From VRUE01 sp963774405 (GTDB lineage Bacteria > Actinomycetota > Thermoleophilia > Solirubrobacterales > 70-9), in the NCBI GenBank assembly GCA_963774405.1, contig CAVZEV010000005.1, positions 310,001-374,000 on the forward strand: a DNA stretch of 64,000 bases, in the 5' to 3' direction. How positions within the stretch are numbered: position 1 is the first letter of the stretch; each line of letters opens with the position of its first letter. This document shows, piece by piece, positions 19,688-29,349 of the stretch. The notes beneath the pieces are model-generated. The model had not been told where the DNA came from. It did no database searches and saw only the letters and a list, made by a program, of their open reading frames with translations. The translations under genes were made by a program, and so were the position numbers.

Positions 19688-19693
19688 TATACT
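19688..19693 (+). promoter_or_regulatory. Probable -10 box of tRNA-Lys
   Basis: TATACT sits ten bases before the 5' end of the tRNA, a suitable distance for a -10 element. No good -35 is seen. Confidence 0.4.
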
Positions 19694-19703
19694 TGCCGAC
19701 CGC

Positions 19704-19776
19704 GGGCCGTTAGCTCAGTTGGTAGAGCAGGAGACTCTTAATCTCAAGGTCGCTGGTTCGAGCCCAGCACGGCCCA
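19704..19776 (+). tRNA. tRNA-Lys (CTT)
   Basis: The 73-base cloverleaf has acceptor arms GGGCCGT and ACGGCCC with discriminator A, D-loop AGCTCAGTTGGTAGAGC, anticodon loop CTCTTAA (anticodon CTT) and T-arm CTGGTTCGAGCCCAG. CCA is not encoded; a short T run follows. Confidence 0.96.
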
Positions 19777-19790
19777 CTTTTCGCCTGAAC

Positions 19791-20410
19791 CTACGCTCCG
19801 GTCCCGCGCGCTTTCTCCACCAGGTAGCGAACGAGGTCTGAGTGAGCGTCTCCGAAGTACCGGACCCGCGACACCAGGCCTTCTGGCGGTTGGCCGGTGG
19901 CAATTCGCTGAACCGGGATTGCACTGGATATCTCGACATCGGCCGTCCATTGAATGGGAGCCCGCTGCCCAAACAAGGTGAGGTTGGTGCTGCCGGGGAG
20001 AGCAGCCGAGGGACTCAGCACGCCGCCGGCGCCTAGGCTGAACAGCCGCTGGGCCTCGCGCTGGCAATATTCATGGTCGTCGTCGACGAGGGCTTCGGGA
20101 GGGAACCCCGCATTCTCCGCCTTGGCAAAGGTGCTGTAGTCGACCACCACCCCCTCATTGACCTTCATCTGCCACAGGGTTGTGCGGAAGGTAGTCGCAT
20201 CCTTCTCGGTCCGAACTGGCCCTCGTGTCGAAGCATCTCCGCAAAAGGCGCCTCCGAGTCGAGGCAGGTGTACTGCACTGTTCCACTGCCGGCGATGTTC
20301 CATCGCCCCGAGCGGCGATTCTCCGCAACTCGAACTGGCACGTCATAGCTGGTTGCTCGGTAAACGACCTTCTCAATCCGCAGGTGGGGCGGAAGGCCCC
20401 TAGGAGGCAT
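19791..20410 (-). CDS. RES-domain toxin of a RES/Xre module, with a frame break
   Basis: The start is ATG 20410 (MPPRGLPPHLRIEKVVYRAT), overlapping the end of the antitoxin gene by 11 bp. The N-terminal frame has the RES signature: YRAT, GRWN, and ETA-like LDSEAPFAEMLRHEGQ. At about 20195-20225 the sequence moves to another frame that carries TTFRTTLWQMKVNEGVVVDY and SRVRYFGDAHSDLVRYLVEK to the end at 19791. Together they make a normal RES protein of about 205 residues. RES toxins of the MbcT type degrade NAD+. The break could be a sequencing indel or genuine inactivation; nearby genes show similar breaks, favouring the former. Confidence 0.75.
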
Positions 20411-21092
20411 CCTGCGACCTTCCCGAGCGGGCCTCGGCCAGGAGAAGTCCGTCCGCCACCGGGTCGTCGAGAAGGCTGGCCGGCTTACGCCCCCCCAAAC
20501 CCCGTCTTGGCCGATCAAACCAGGCGACTATCCCCTCCTCCGTCCAGTTGTGTCGAAGAACCGCAACGAGACTGGCCACCAGCTGGAGCCGACGTGGTGT
20601 TGGCCGGTGAACCTTGGTCCACCGCGTGAGCGTTCGTCGGTCAACCCCGACGAGACGGCTGACCGTTGCGATCGATGTATTTGGGAGCCATTCCCTGAGC
20701 TCTTGAACGGCCAAGCTCGCGTCGTCCGGTATCCCTGCGACGTGTTCGTCGAGCGCATCTCGGACGACGTGCCTCACGCGCTCGATGCAGACGAGCAACT
20801 GATCGACCGTGTCGAGGTCGTACTCATCCCCTTGGTCGTCGATCAGGTCCTTGATTTCCCACAACGCACTGTGGAACTCGCTGATTTGCGCCTTGTCGAG
20901 ATCCTCGATGCGGAGTCCCCGTCGAAGCTCGCGAAGGCGGCTGTCGATGTCGTTCAGCCGGTCCTGAAATGAATTGTCGACATGACGGCTCTTTTGAAGC
21001 TGCCCTATCGCCTCGACAAAAGTGTCCTTGAGCTCTTGAAGCTCTTGATCCGCGCGGCCGAGTCGCTGTTCTGGGGTCAGGGCTGTGGTCAC
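20400..21092 (-). CDS. Xre/MbcA-like antitoxin of the RES module
   Basis: The preferred start is GTG 21092, preceded by AAAGGAG; the frame is open to an ATG at 21137 but that lies inside the operator/promoter. The product is about 230 residues. A charged coiled coil comes first (about 1-75), then an HTH (SIATVSRLVGVDRRTLTRWT), then the C-terminal toxin-binding type segment GIVAWFDRPRRGLGGRKPASLL found in Xre/MbcA antitoxins. It precedes and overlaps the RES gene as in known RES-Xre loci, and the palindromic operator at 21108-21125 is the expected autoregulatory site. Confidence 0.82.
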   Translation of the reverse strand: MTTALTPEQRLGRADQELQELKDTFVEAIGQLQKSRHVDNSFQDRLNDIDSRLRELRRGLRIEDLDKAQISEFHSALWEIKDLIDDQGDEYDLDTVDQLLVCIERVRHVVRDALDEHVAGIPDDASLAVQELREWLPNTSIATVSRLVGVDRRTLTRWTKVHRPTPRRLQLVASLVAVLRHNWTEEGIVAWFDRPRRGLGGRKPASLLDDPVADGLLLAEARSGRSQDAS

Positions 21093-21107
21093 ACGTCTCC
21101 TTTCGTC

Positions 21108-21125
21108 TGTCTCACTTCTGAGACA
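21108..21125. promoter_or_regulatory. Operator-like inverted repeat of the RES/Xre operon
   Basis: TGTCTCA, a four-base spacer, and TGAGACA form a perfect 7-bp inverted repeat. It lies between the -10 box and the GTG start of the antitoxin, where autoregulating antitoxins bind. The HTH antitoxin is the presumed ligand. Confidence 0.6.
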
Positions 21126-21135
21126 TCCATGGGAC

Positions 21136-21164
21136 ATGATAGGGACATTCCCGGACTAGTTCAA
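21136..21164 (-). promoter_or_regulatory. Sigma-70-type promoter of the RES/Xre operon
   Basis: Reading the minus strand, TTGAAC (21159-21164) and TATCAT (21136-21141) are separated by exactly 17 bases. This is the clearest housekeeping promoter in the window and is followed by the operator repeat, Shine-Dalgarno and GTG start. Confidence 0.65.
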
Positions 21165-21240
21165 GCTCAAACCGCTTGGTAAAGCGCTTTTCACCGCTTG
21201 GTCTTAGCTTCGCGACGTCGGTCAGGCCGGGTTCGCGACG

Positions 21241-22044
21241 CTATTCGCCCAGCGAGCTGCTGCTGCCGGAGAGGCCGCCGAGCGGGTTCTGCAGGCGTTC
21301 TTTGCCGAATTTGGCTTCTGCTTTTTCGGCTTCCTTCTTCTGCTTTTCGAAGGCCTTGCCGCGTTCGCGGAATTCGGCCATCTGTTTGCCGATTTCTTTC
21401 GCTTCGGATTTGCTCGGCGCCTTCGCTTCGGCCTGCTTGACCGCCTTGTCGCCGGCGGCGAAGTCGCCGGCGTAGTACTCGTAGATCGCCAGCGTCGTCA
21501 GCGAGTTGATCGTCGGCTGGGCTTCGGCGGCGATGCGCTGGGTCTTGGCCGCGCCTTCGATGTTTTCCACCGCTTCTTCCAGGCCCGTCGACGATTCGGC
21601 GAGGGTGAAGTAGCCCTGGGAGACGAGCAGCGCGGTGTTCGCCCGCGGTTCCTTGGACTGCTTCAGGTAGCTGTTCCAGGCTTCGATCCCGCGCTCGAGT
21701 TCCTGCCGCCCTTCCGCCGTGAGCACGGTCGTACCGGTTTCGGAGTTGACTTCGGTGAGGCTGTTGGCGGCGTTGACCCGCGAGCGCGTCAGGGCGAGCA
21801 GCAGGGTTTCGCTTTCCGGTTCCCGTCGCAGCTTGGCTTCGGTCCGTTCAGCCTGTTCCTGCAGCACCTTGGCGGCACTGGTGGTGCTGCTGTTGCCGAT
21901 CAGGTTGCCGACGTTGAAAGGGCCGACGACGAGGAAGAGGCTGGCGCCCATCAGCAGCGCGAGGATCGCGTAGACGACCCGGACGACGTGCTTGCGTCGT
22001 CCCCGAATATCGAACAGCATCCGCCGCTCGCCGCTTTCCGCCAA
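21241..22044 (-). CDS. Membrane-anchored TPR-like protein downstream of tatC
   Basis: This 267-residue protein has a TM helix at about 24-44 (VVYAILALLMGASLFLVVG). A helical region with TPR-like pairs follows (TLLLALTRSRVNAANSL, LLVSQGYFTLAESSTGLEE, LTTLAIYEYYAGDFAAGDKA), then a Lys/Glu-rich coiled tail ending in a Ser-rich segment. The gene starts 7 bp after tatC. A start at MLFDIRGRRK (nine codons in) is equally possible. A role linked to Tat export or envelope assembly is only suggested by position. Glu codons are almost all GAA, unlike tatC. Confidence 0.75.
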   Translation of the reverse strand: MAESGERRMLFDIRGRRKHVVRVVYAILALLMGASLFLVVGPFNVGNLIGNSSTTSAAKVLQEQAERTEAKLRREPESETLLLALTRSRVNAANSLTEVNSETGTTVLTAEGRQELERGIEAWNSYLKQSKEPRANTALLVSQGYFTLAESSTGLEEAVENIEGAAKTQRIAAEAQPTINSLTTLAIYEYYAGDFAAGDKAVKQAEAKAPSKSEAKEIGKQMAEFRERGKAFEKQKKEAEKAEAKFGKERLQNPLGGLSGSSSSLGE

Positions 22045-22050
22045 CTCGAT

Positions 22051-22821
22051 TCACCGCTCCTGGGTCGATGGCCTTGCCAATCCCCCGGCCTCCCCCGGCC
22101 TGCCGAAGGCACGAGCGATCAAGATACTCAACTCGAACAGAACAAGCAGAGGAACCATCTCCAACAGCATCGAGACCGGGTCGACTCCGGGCAGCGCGGC
22201 GGCGATGATCGAGATCGCCAGGTAGGCGTAGCGGCGGTTCTTGGAGAGCTGCTCGACGCTGACGATGCCGAGCCGGACCAGGGCCAGGATCGCCAGCGGC
22301 AGCTGGAAGATCACGCCGCCGGCCAGCATCGTGGTCGAGAAGAAGCTGTAGTAGTCGCGCGCTCGCACCTGCACGTTGAACTGGCTGTCGTTGAAGTTGA
22401 GCAGGAACTTGACCGCGGCCGGCATCACGACGAAATAGGAGAAGGCGACGCCGGCGAGGAAGAGGATCGGAGCGAAGATCAGGATCGGCAGCACGACCCG
22501 CCGCTCGCGCTCGCTGAAGGCGGGCAGGATGTAGGCGTAGAGCTGGTAGAGCAGGACCGGCATCGAGAGGATCAGGGCGGCGTAGACCGAGACGGTGAGC
22601 GTCACCGTGAAGGGCTCGGTGATGCCGAAGGTGATCAGCTTCTTGTGACCGCTGGGCAGCGGCCCGGAGGCGATTTCGAGCAGCAGGTGGTTCTGCCAGA
22701 AGCAGAGAGCGAGGGCGACGCCGAGGACGAGGAGGCAGACGACGATGCGGGTGCGCAGCTCGTCGAGATGCTCGACCAGGCTGAGTTGATCCTCGTGGGA
22801 GACCGGCCTGATCCGGGCCAT
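22051..22821 (-). CDS. tatC: Sec-independent protein translocase TatC
   Basis: TatC is the signal-peptide receptor of the twin-arginine pathway. The 256-residue sequence starts with the cytoplasmic segment containing LSLVEHLDELRTRI, the conserved E-L-R region that reads the RR signal. Six TM helices are visible, including FTVTLTVSVYAALILSMPVLL and the P1-type loop around ERERRVVLP. The Rieske protein at 27 kb is a likely client. Nine bp separate it from tatA. Confidence 0.97.
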   Translation of the reverse strand: MARIRPVSHEDQLSLVEHLDELRTRIVVCLLVLGVALALCFWQNHLLLEIASGPLPSGHKKLITFGITEPFTVTLTVSVYAALILSMPVLLYQLYAYILPAFSERERRVVLPILIFAPILFLAGVAFSYFVVMPAAVKFLLNFNDSQFNVQVRARDYYSFFSTTMLAGGVIFQLPLAILALVRLGIVSVEQLSKNRRYAYLAISIIAAALPGVDPVSMLLEMVPLLVLFELSILIARAFGRPGEAGGLARPSTQER

Positions 22822-22830
22822 GGCTAGTTC

Positions 22831-23088
22831 CTAGGAGCGATCGTGAGCGACCGTCTCGCCCTCCTCGGCTCCATCGCCGACAGGGGGCTTGGTGGGCTCG
22901 ACGGGGGCCGGGGGCTCGATCGCCTCCGGCCGCTCGGGCCGGTCGTCGGACTCGCCGCTGACCGAGCCGCGGAACTCGCGGATCCCCTTGCCCAGCGATT
23001 TGCCCAGCTCCGGCAGGCGTTTGGGGCCGAAGACGACCAGGGCGATGATCAGGACGATCGCGAGCTCGAGTGGTCCGATGTTTGGCAT
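22831..23088 (-). CDS. tatA: Sec-independent protein translocase TatA
   Basis: This 85-residue protein has a TM helix at about 5-20 (GPLELAIVLIIALVVFG), the FGPKRLPELGKSLGKG hinge and amphipathic helix typical of TatA/E, and an acidic, Pro-rich tail. TatA oligomers form the translocation pathway together with TatC. No separate tatB is seen; single TatA systems are common in Gram-positive bacteria. Confidence 0.95.
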   Translation of the reverse strand: MPNIGPLELAIVLIIALVVFGPKRLPELGKSLGKGIREFRGSVSGESDDRPERPEAIEPPAPVEPTKPPVGDGAEEGETVAHDRS

Positions 23089-23237
23089 GTGCCCATGGTA
23101 ACGGCCGCCGGAGCCGATCAGATCAGATTTCGCCTCGTATGTAATTCGGGAGGCGGCCTACCCGGTATTTGGGTTTTCTCGGCCCGCTACGGGAAAGTGC
23201 GGATGGAGTGATCGTTTCGCGGGTTCGATATTGCAGA

Positions 23238-23568
23238 ATGCGCGAGACGAGCCCCAGCCAGACCAAGACCGCCGGCGGGCTTCACGTCTGCCCGCGCTGC
23301 CGGTCCTCGCTGGTGCAGCCGACCCGCTGGGAGCAGGCCGGCGACCGCGGCCACTGGCGGCTCTGGCGCCGCTGCCCCGAGTGCGAGTGGTACAACGACG
23401 GGGTCCACGGCGAGGCCGAGATCGACGCCTTCGACGAGGAGCTCGACCTCGGCACCCGCGCCCTCGACGACGTCCTGCGGACGCTCGAGCACGAGAACAT
23501 GGAGCGTGGCCGAGACCTTCGCAGCGGCACTCGACGCCGACCTGATCACGGCCGACGACTTTCTCTAA
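23238..23568 (+). CDS. Small zinc-ribbon protein, with a frame break
   Basis: Starting MRETSPSQTKTAGG, the protein has two CxxC pairs (HVCPRCRSS and RCPECEWY) about 30 residues apart, a zinc-ribbon arrangement. An acidic helical part follows (FDEELDLGTRALDDVLRTLE). Near 23505 the frame shifts, and the other frame gives AETFAAALDADLITADDFL and a stop, a plausible natural end. The product would be about 109 residues. No function is known. It lies in a convergent/divergent gap between tatA and the polyprenyl synthase. Confidence 0.6.
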
Positions 23569-23588
23569 CCCGCATACGGGCGGAACTT

Positions 23589-24557
23589 TCAGGTGTAGCG
23601 CTGGACGACGCCGTCGGCGACCAGTCCCAGCAGCTGCCGTTGCTCGGGATCGAAAGCGTCGGCGTCGAGCTCGGCCTTGGCGCTCGCGACCAGCTCCAGC
23701 GCGCGCGAGCGCACCCGCTCGAGCGCACCGGTAGCGGCGATGCGATCGCAGAGGCGCTCGGCGCCGGCGGCGTCGAGCGAGCGCAGGTCGGTCTCGCCGA
23801 TCGAGGGGTCGCGCGGCGGCGGCTCGATCAGCGGCAGGGTGACGGTGCCGTCGAGCAGGTCGGTTCCCCGCGCCTTGCCGGTGCGCTCGGGCGGCCCGGA
23901 GACGTCGAGCACGTCGTCGAGCAGCTGGAAGGCAAGGCCGATCGCCGCGCCGAAGGCGCCGAGGTGCGTCAAGGTCGCGGCCGAGCAGGCAGGCGCACTC
24001 GAACAGGGCCGCGGTCTTCAAGCGGCAGCGGTCGAGGTAGCGCTGCTCGGAGATGCGCGTGTCGTAGGCGTCGTGGCGCTGGGCGAGCTCGCCGCGGGCG
24101 AGGGAGACCGAGGCGGCGGCCAGCAGCGCGACGCTGCGCTCCTCGCCCTGCTCGCCGAGCAGGGCGAAGGCACGCGGCGAAGAGCAGGTCGCCGACCGCG
24201 TCGCGCGCGATCGCGGCCGGAGCTCGCGGCGACGGTCGGCTGCCCGCGCCGCAGCGGCGCGTCGTCGAGCACGTCGTCGTGGACCAGGGTCGCCATGTGG
24301 ACCAGCTCGATCGCCGCCGCCGCCCGCACGGCTCCCGCGCCACCCTCGGCGCCGGCGCAGAGCAGGACCAGCATCGGCCGCAGCCGCTTGCCGCCGGCGG
24401 CCAGCGTCGTCGCGACGTCGGCGCCGAGCAGCTCGCCGTAGCCGCGGCCCTGCTCGCGCAGCAGCTCCTCGACCTCGCCCAGCCGCGCCGGCAGCCAGCG
24501 GCTGGAGGCGTCGAGGACCGCGGTGACCGGCGGCGGGACCGCCGAGGGCCGGGTCAC
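23589..24557 (-). CDS. Polyprenyl diphosphate synthase, with several frame breaks
   Basis: Trans-polyprenyl synthases extend FPP/GGPP with IPP; next to menG, this one probably makes the menaquinone side chain. The first part has GGKRLRPMLVLL and the first Asp-rich motif VHDDVLDD; the last has the second motif FQLLDDVLDV. Between them the protein continues in other frames (IARDAVGDLLFA, then FALLGEQGEERSVALL to FECACLLG), so three breaks fall at about 24205, 24180 and 23970. The assembled length of about 320 residues is normal. The GTG start at 24557 overlaps the menG TGA. Clustered breaks in a recognisable gene suggest sequence errors. Confidence 0.82.
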
Positions 24558-25283
24558 GCCGCGGACGCCGCTGTGGATCGCGATGATCCCCCCGGCGAGA
24601 ACGGTCCAGCGAATCCGCTCGAAGCCCGGCGCCGTCCATCTTCTCGGCCAGCCGGCGCGGGCTGGGGAAGCTGCGGACCGACTCGGGCAGGTAGCTGTAG
24701 GCCTCGGGATCGCCGGAGAAGCTGCCCAGCAGGGGCACGATGCGGTCGAACCAGAGCGAGTAGAAGCTCGAGAGCGGCGGCCGGGTCGGCTGGGTGATCT
24801 CGAGGATCACGACGAGCGGCCGCCCGGGCTTCAGCACCCGGGCCATCTCGCCCAGCCCGCGGTCGAGGTCGGCGAGGTTGCGGACGCCGAAGCCGACCGT
24901 GACGGCGTCGAAGCGACCGGCGTCGTAGGGCAGGCTCAGCGCGTCGGCCCACTCGAAGCGGACGCCGCGAGCTGCCGCTGCGGCCGCCTTCTCGCGGGCG
25001 AGGTCGAGCATCGGCTCGGAGAAGTCGCAGCCGACCACGTGGCCGCCCGGCGCCGACCCGGCCGGCCAGCTCCAGCGCCAGGTCGCCGGTGCCGCAGCAG
25101 ACGTCGAGGGCGGAGTCGCCAGGGCCGAGCTCGGCCCGCTCGGCGGCCCGCTCGCGCCAGCGGTGGTGCAGGCCCGCGGTCATCACCGAGTTGAGCGCGT
25201 CGTAGCGACCGGCGACGCGGTCGAACATGCGGTTGACCTGCCCGGCGAACTGGGCGCGAGTCGCGTGTCCGGCTCGCGCTCAC
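24554..25283 (-). CDS. menG: Demethylmenaquinone methyltransferase, with frame breaks
   Basis: MenG/UbiE uses S-adenosylmethionine to methylate demethylmenaquinone, the last step of menaquinone synthesis. The sequence contains MFDRVAGRYDALNSVMTAGL, the SAM-binding LDVCCGTGDLAL, then in a second frame VGCDFSEPMLDLAREKA, FGVRNLADLDRGL and EITQPTRPPLSSFYSLWF, and in a third WTVLAGGIIAIHSGV. Breaks lie near 25045, 24635 and in the first 15 codons. The GTG start at 25283 overlaps the qcrC stop. In the present sequence the last frame runs into the next gene without a stop, which is probably an artefact. Confidence 0.88.
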
Positions 25284-26005
25284 GCGGCGGCGTTCCACCA
25301 GGCTCGTCAGCGAGGAGAGGAAATCGGCCAGCTCGTTGAGCTTTTTCGGCGGCAGGTCGCGGAAGGAGGGCATGATGCCGGGCCCGATTTCGACCGAGCG
25401 CATGATCGCCGCCCGCGGGATGCGGTCGGCGATGTGGGTCAGTTCCGGCCCCGGGCCGTTGTTGCCGTTCTCGCCCAGCTTGTGGCAGGCGAGGCAGCCG
25501 GAGCCGGCGACGACCTCCTTGCCGGCCTCGTACTGCGGCGCGACCTTCATGTCGATCTCGGTCGGCGAGCCGGCGGTCGCGCCGAGGAAGGTCAGGTAGG
25601 CCATCGCGACGATCGTCAGGCACGCCGGCCGTGGTCGCGATCGGGCGGCGCATCCGGGCGGCGCTCGGGGCCGCGGTCGTAGAAGGGCAGCAGCAGCAGC
25701 AGGACCATGCAGATCGTCGGGATCCCGATCGTCGCGATCGGGACCAGCTCCGGCGGTTTGATCACGCGCAGGAGCTCGAAGAGGAAGAAGAAGTACCACT
25801 CGGGGCGCGGCACGTAGGTGGTCGTGGTCGGGTCGGCCTTCGGGCCCTGCTCGGCGCCGAGGATGAGCGACATCGCGATGATCACGGCGACGACGATCAG
25901 CGCCATCGCCGAGTCCTTCAGCACCGCGTAGGGGAAGAACGGCTTGCCCTTCTTCTTCAGAAGCTCGTACTCCTCGAGGTATGCCTGCTTATCTGAGGGC
26001 TTCAT
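25280..26005 (-). CDS. qcrC: Menaquinol:cytochrome c reductase, cytochrome b/c subunit (QcrC type), with frame breaks
   Basis: This subunit fuses a subunit-IV-like half of cytochrome b to a c-type cytochrome, as in Bacillus QcrC. From ATG 26005 it reads MKPSDKQAYLEEYELLKKKG, TM helices (AMALIVVAVIIAMSLIL), the quinone-site PEWYFFFLFELLRVI, and further helices. The C-terminal cytochrome has the heme motif CLACH with a downstream Met in GIMPSFRDLP as axial ligand. Breaks at about 25660, 25625 and near the C-terminus move it between frames. The stop at 25280 overlaps the GTG start of menG. Confidence 0.88.
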
Positions 26006-26918
26006 GCGCCGCTGACGCTCCGTTGCCGGAGCGGCCCCGTTGCCCTCGACGCCGGCGTCGAGCTGGGCGACCGGCTCGGCGACCTTCGGCTTCTCGGCTT
26101 TCACCCAGGGCGGCGCGGTGGTGCCGAGCTTGACCACGAGGTACATGTGGGCGCCGATCAGGGCGATGATCGCGCCCGGCACCAGCAGCATGTGGATCGC
26201 GTAGAAGCGCGAGAGCGTGGTCGCGCCGAGCTCCGGCCCGGCGCGCAGGAAGTCGCTCAGGTAGGGGCCGACGATCGGGCCGGTGCCGTTGATGTTGATG
26301 CCGACGATCGAGGCCCAGAAGGAGCGCTGGTCGAAGGGCAGCAGGTAGCCGGTGAAGGCCATCGTCATCGTCAGGATCAGCAGCACGACGCCGATCACCC
26401 AGTTGAGCTCGCGCGGGTACTTGTAGGCGCCGAAGAAGAAGGTGCGGCCCATGTGCAGGAAGATCAGGATCACCATCACGCTCGAGCCCCACTTGTGCAT
26501 GCCGTGGACGAGTGCGCCGAGCGAAGACGTCGTTGTTGATGTGGGCGATCGAGGCGTAGGCCTGGGTGGTCGACGGCGTGTAGAACATCGCCAGGAAGAC
26601 GCCGGTGACCGCCTGCACGATGAAGGCGAAGAGCGTGGCGGAGCCGAGCGTGTAGAACCAGTTGGTCCCCTTCGGCACCTTGCGGTAGAGCATCCCGGTG
26701 AGGAAGCCGCTGGCGCCGGTGCGCTGGTCGACCCAGGCGAGCACGTCGGCGGGGGCCTCCTTGGCCTGGTCGCCGAGGCGCTGCGCGTCGGTGGGGCGCT
26801 CGGGCGGCGCGGTCTTGAGGTCCGCCGGGGCCTGGCCCTTGGCGACGCTGCCCGCACCGGGCTTGGCCGGCTTGCGCAGCGGCGCGGGGACCAGCGGAGT
26901 CGGGGATCGTCTCGGCAT
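26002..26918 (-). CDS. qcrB: Menaquinol:cytochrome c reductase, cytochrome b subunit (QcrB type), with a frame break
   Basis: QcrB holds the two b hemes and the quinol sites. A cytoplasmic, Pro/Ala-rich N-terminus of about 60 residues is followed by b6-type TM helices: WFYTLGSATLFAFIVQAVTG, then in another frame after about 26525 LVHGMHKWGSSVMVILIFLH with paired His, AFTGYLLPFDQ, and RFYAIHMLLVPGAI. The histidines at the His-X13/14-His spacing are the heme ligands. The exact stop is uncertain: one frame gives an ATGA overlap with qcrC at 26002, while another runs into qcrC with no stop. Confidence 0.88.
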
Positions 26919-26927
26919 GCTCGGCGC

Positions 26928-27601
26928 TCAGGGGGCGGGAAGGTAGACGGACGCGGCGGGTAGAGGTATTCCCAGATCCCGCCGGTGAACTCGCCGGGGT
27001 CGCGGGCGCGGACCGGTTCCAGCTGCGAGGTGACGCTGTAGCGCGGGCCGACCTCGACCTGGCCGTTGCGGATCCGGGTCTGGAACGGTCGAGCGGGCGC
27101 ACCGGCGGGCCGCCGATCCGCTTGCCCTGGAAGTCGTAGACGCCGCCGTGGCAGGGGCAGATGAAGTTGCCGGCCGCCTCGACGAAGCGGACCGGGCAGC
27201 CGAGGTGGGCGCAGCGGTTGGAGACGGCGACGAACTGGCCGGGTTCTTCTTCGAGCTGCTTGGAGCTGCGGCGGACGTAGGCGGTGGTCTTGCCGGCGTC
27301 GCCGATCCCCTCGGTTTCGGTGAAGACGACCTGGCGGTAGGTGTCTTCGACGAAGTCGCCGGTCGGGCCGACCGCCTCCCAGCGCTCCTTGCCGCGGTGG
27401 AAGATCGGCGCCACGGCGAAGCCGACCGCGGGCAGGACGATCGCGGCGCCGGCGAGGCCGCCGAGGCCCTGGGCCGCAATCGTGAATGCGCTTGCGGCGA
27501 GTCATCGACTCGCCCTCGAAGTAGCCAGGCGGCTCGGGCGCTGGGCGCTCCGGCCGACCGCTTGCCTCGGCCCCGTTCTGCTTGTCCGATTCGTCGCTCA
27601 A
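26928..27601 (-). CDS. qcrA: Rieske iron-sulfur subunit of the bc complex (QcrA type), with frame breaks
   Basis: The N-terminus MSDESDKQNGAEASGRPERP is followed by an RRK-containing segment and a TM helix reached by a frame change near 27480. Then comes the Rieske fold with the cluster-binding motifs CAHLGC and CPCHGG about 18 residues apart. A second change near 27085 leads to FQTRIRNGQVEVGPRYSVTS and the end VYLPAP. Rieske proteins of this type are Tat substrates, consistent with tatAC nearby. It starts the qcrABC unit, 33 bp after the upstream 150-residue gene. Confidence 0.9.
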
Positions 27602-27634
27602 CAGCTCAACCTCAGGAGAGCGGAGTCTATTGAC

Positions 27635-28076
27635 TCACGCCCCGTCGGGGTCGCCATGTTCCCGGCCGCCGACCGCGAGGGCGGCCGAGCGCCACAGCCC
27701 GGCCACCTCGTCGAGCCGCTGCTCGGCGTGCAGCTGGGCGCAGCGGCCGATCAGATCGCCCAGCACGGCGACCGCATCGGCGTCGCCGAGAGCGGCGAGG
27801 CGGTCGATGCCGAGCGCGTAGAGATAGTCGCCGGCGAGCAGGGCGAGGTCGGCGTCGTGCCCGGCGAACAGGCGCGGCGTGCCGTAGTGCAGGAGGTAGC
27901 CCTCGCGCACCGCCTCGACCACGAACGCGTACTCGCCCGGCGCCGCGGCCGAGCGCGGGCCGAGCGCGGCGAGCAGGCCGAAGACCGGGCGCTCCTCGCT
28001 GTCGGTGACGTGCGTCGCCAGGGGCGATTCCGCTTCGCGCAGCCGCGCGGCGAGAACCGCGAGGGCCTGGGTCGGG

Positions 28077-28087
<11 letters not shown>
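27635..28087 (-). CDS. Uncharacterised helical protein between hemL and qcrA
   Basis: This 150-residue all-helical protein starts from TTG 28087, which overlaps the hemL stop by 11 bp. It contains LLAGDYLYALGIDRLAALGD, which resembles the LLAGDYL segment of polyprenyl diphosphate synthases, but neither Asp-rich motif is present, so it is not an active synthase. It may be the small regulatory-type subunit of a two-part prenyl synthase or an unrelated protein. Its place inside the heme/bc/menaquinone operon suggests a role in that pathway. Confidence 0.7.
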
Positions 28088-29315
<1,228 letters not shown>

Positions 29316-29349
29316 CGCGCGGCGGTAGAGCTCCGCCGAGCGCTCGCCG

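Noticed and set aside
19704..21240. Integrative element at tRNA-Lys
   Set aside because: No integrase and no repeat of the tRNA 3' end were found in the flank; only the toxin-antitoxin genes are present.
24554..25038. menG-polyprenyl synthase gene fusion
   Set aside because: The apparent in-frame run-on occurs next to several frame breaks, and the GTGA overlap gives a natural boundary; a fusion is not needed.
26002..27601. Single QcrA-QcrB-QcrC polyprotein suggested by a 661-codon frame
   Set aside because: The frame passes through out-of-frame stretches of noise; motifs in the three frames and coupled starts show three separate genes.
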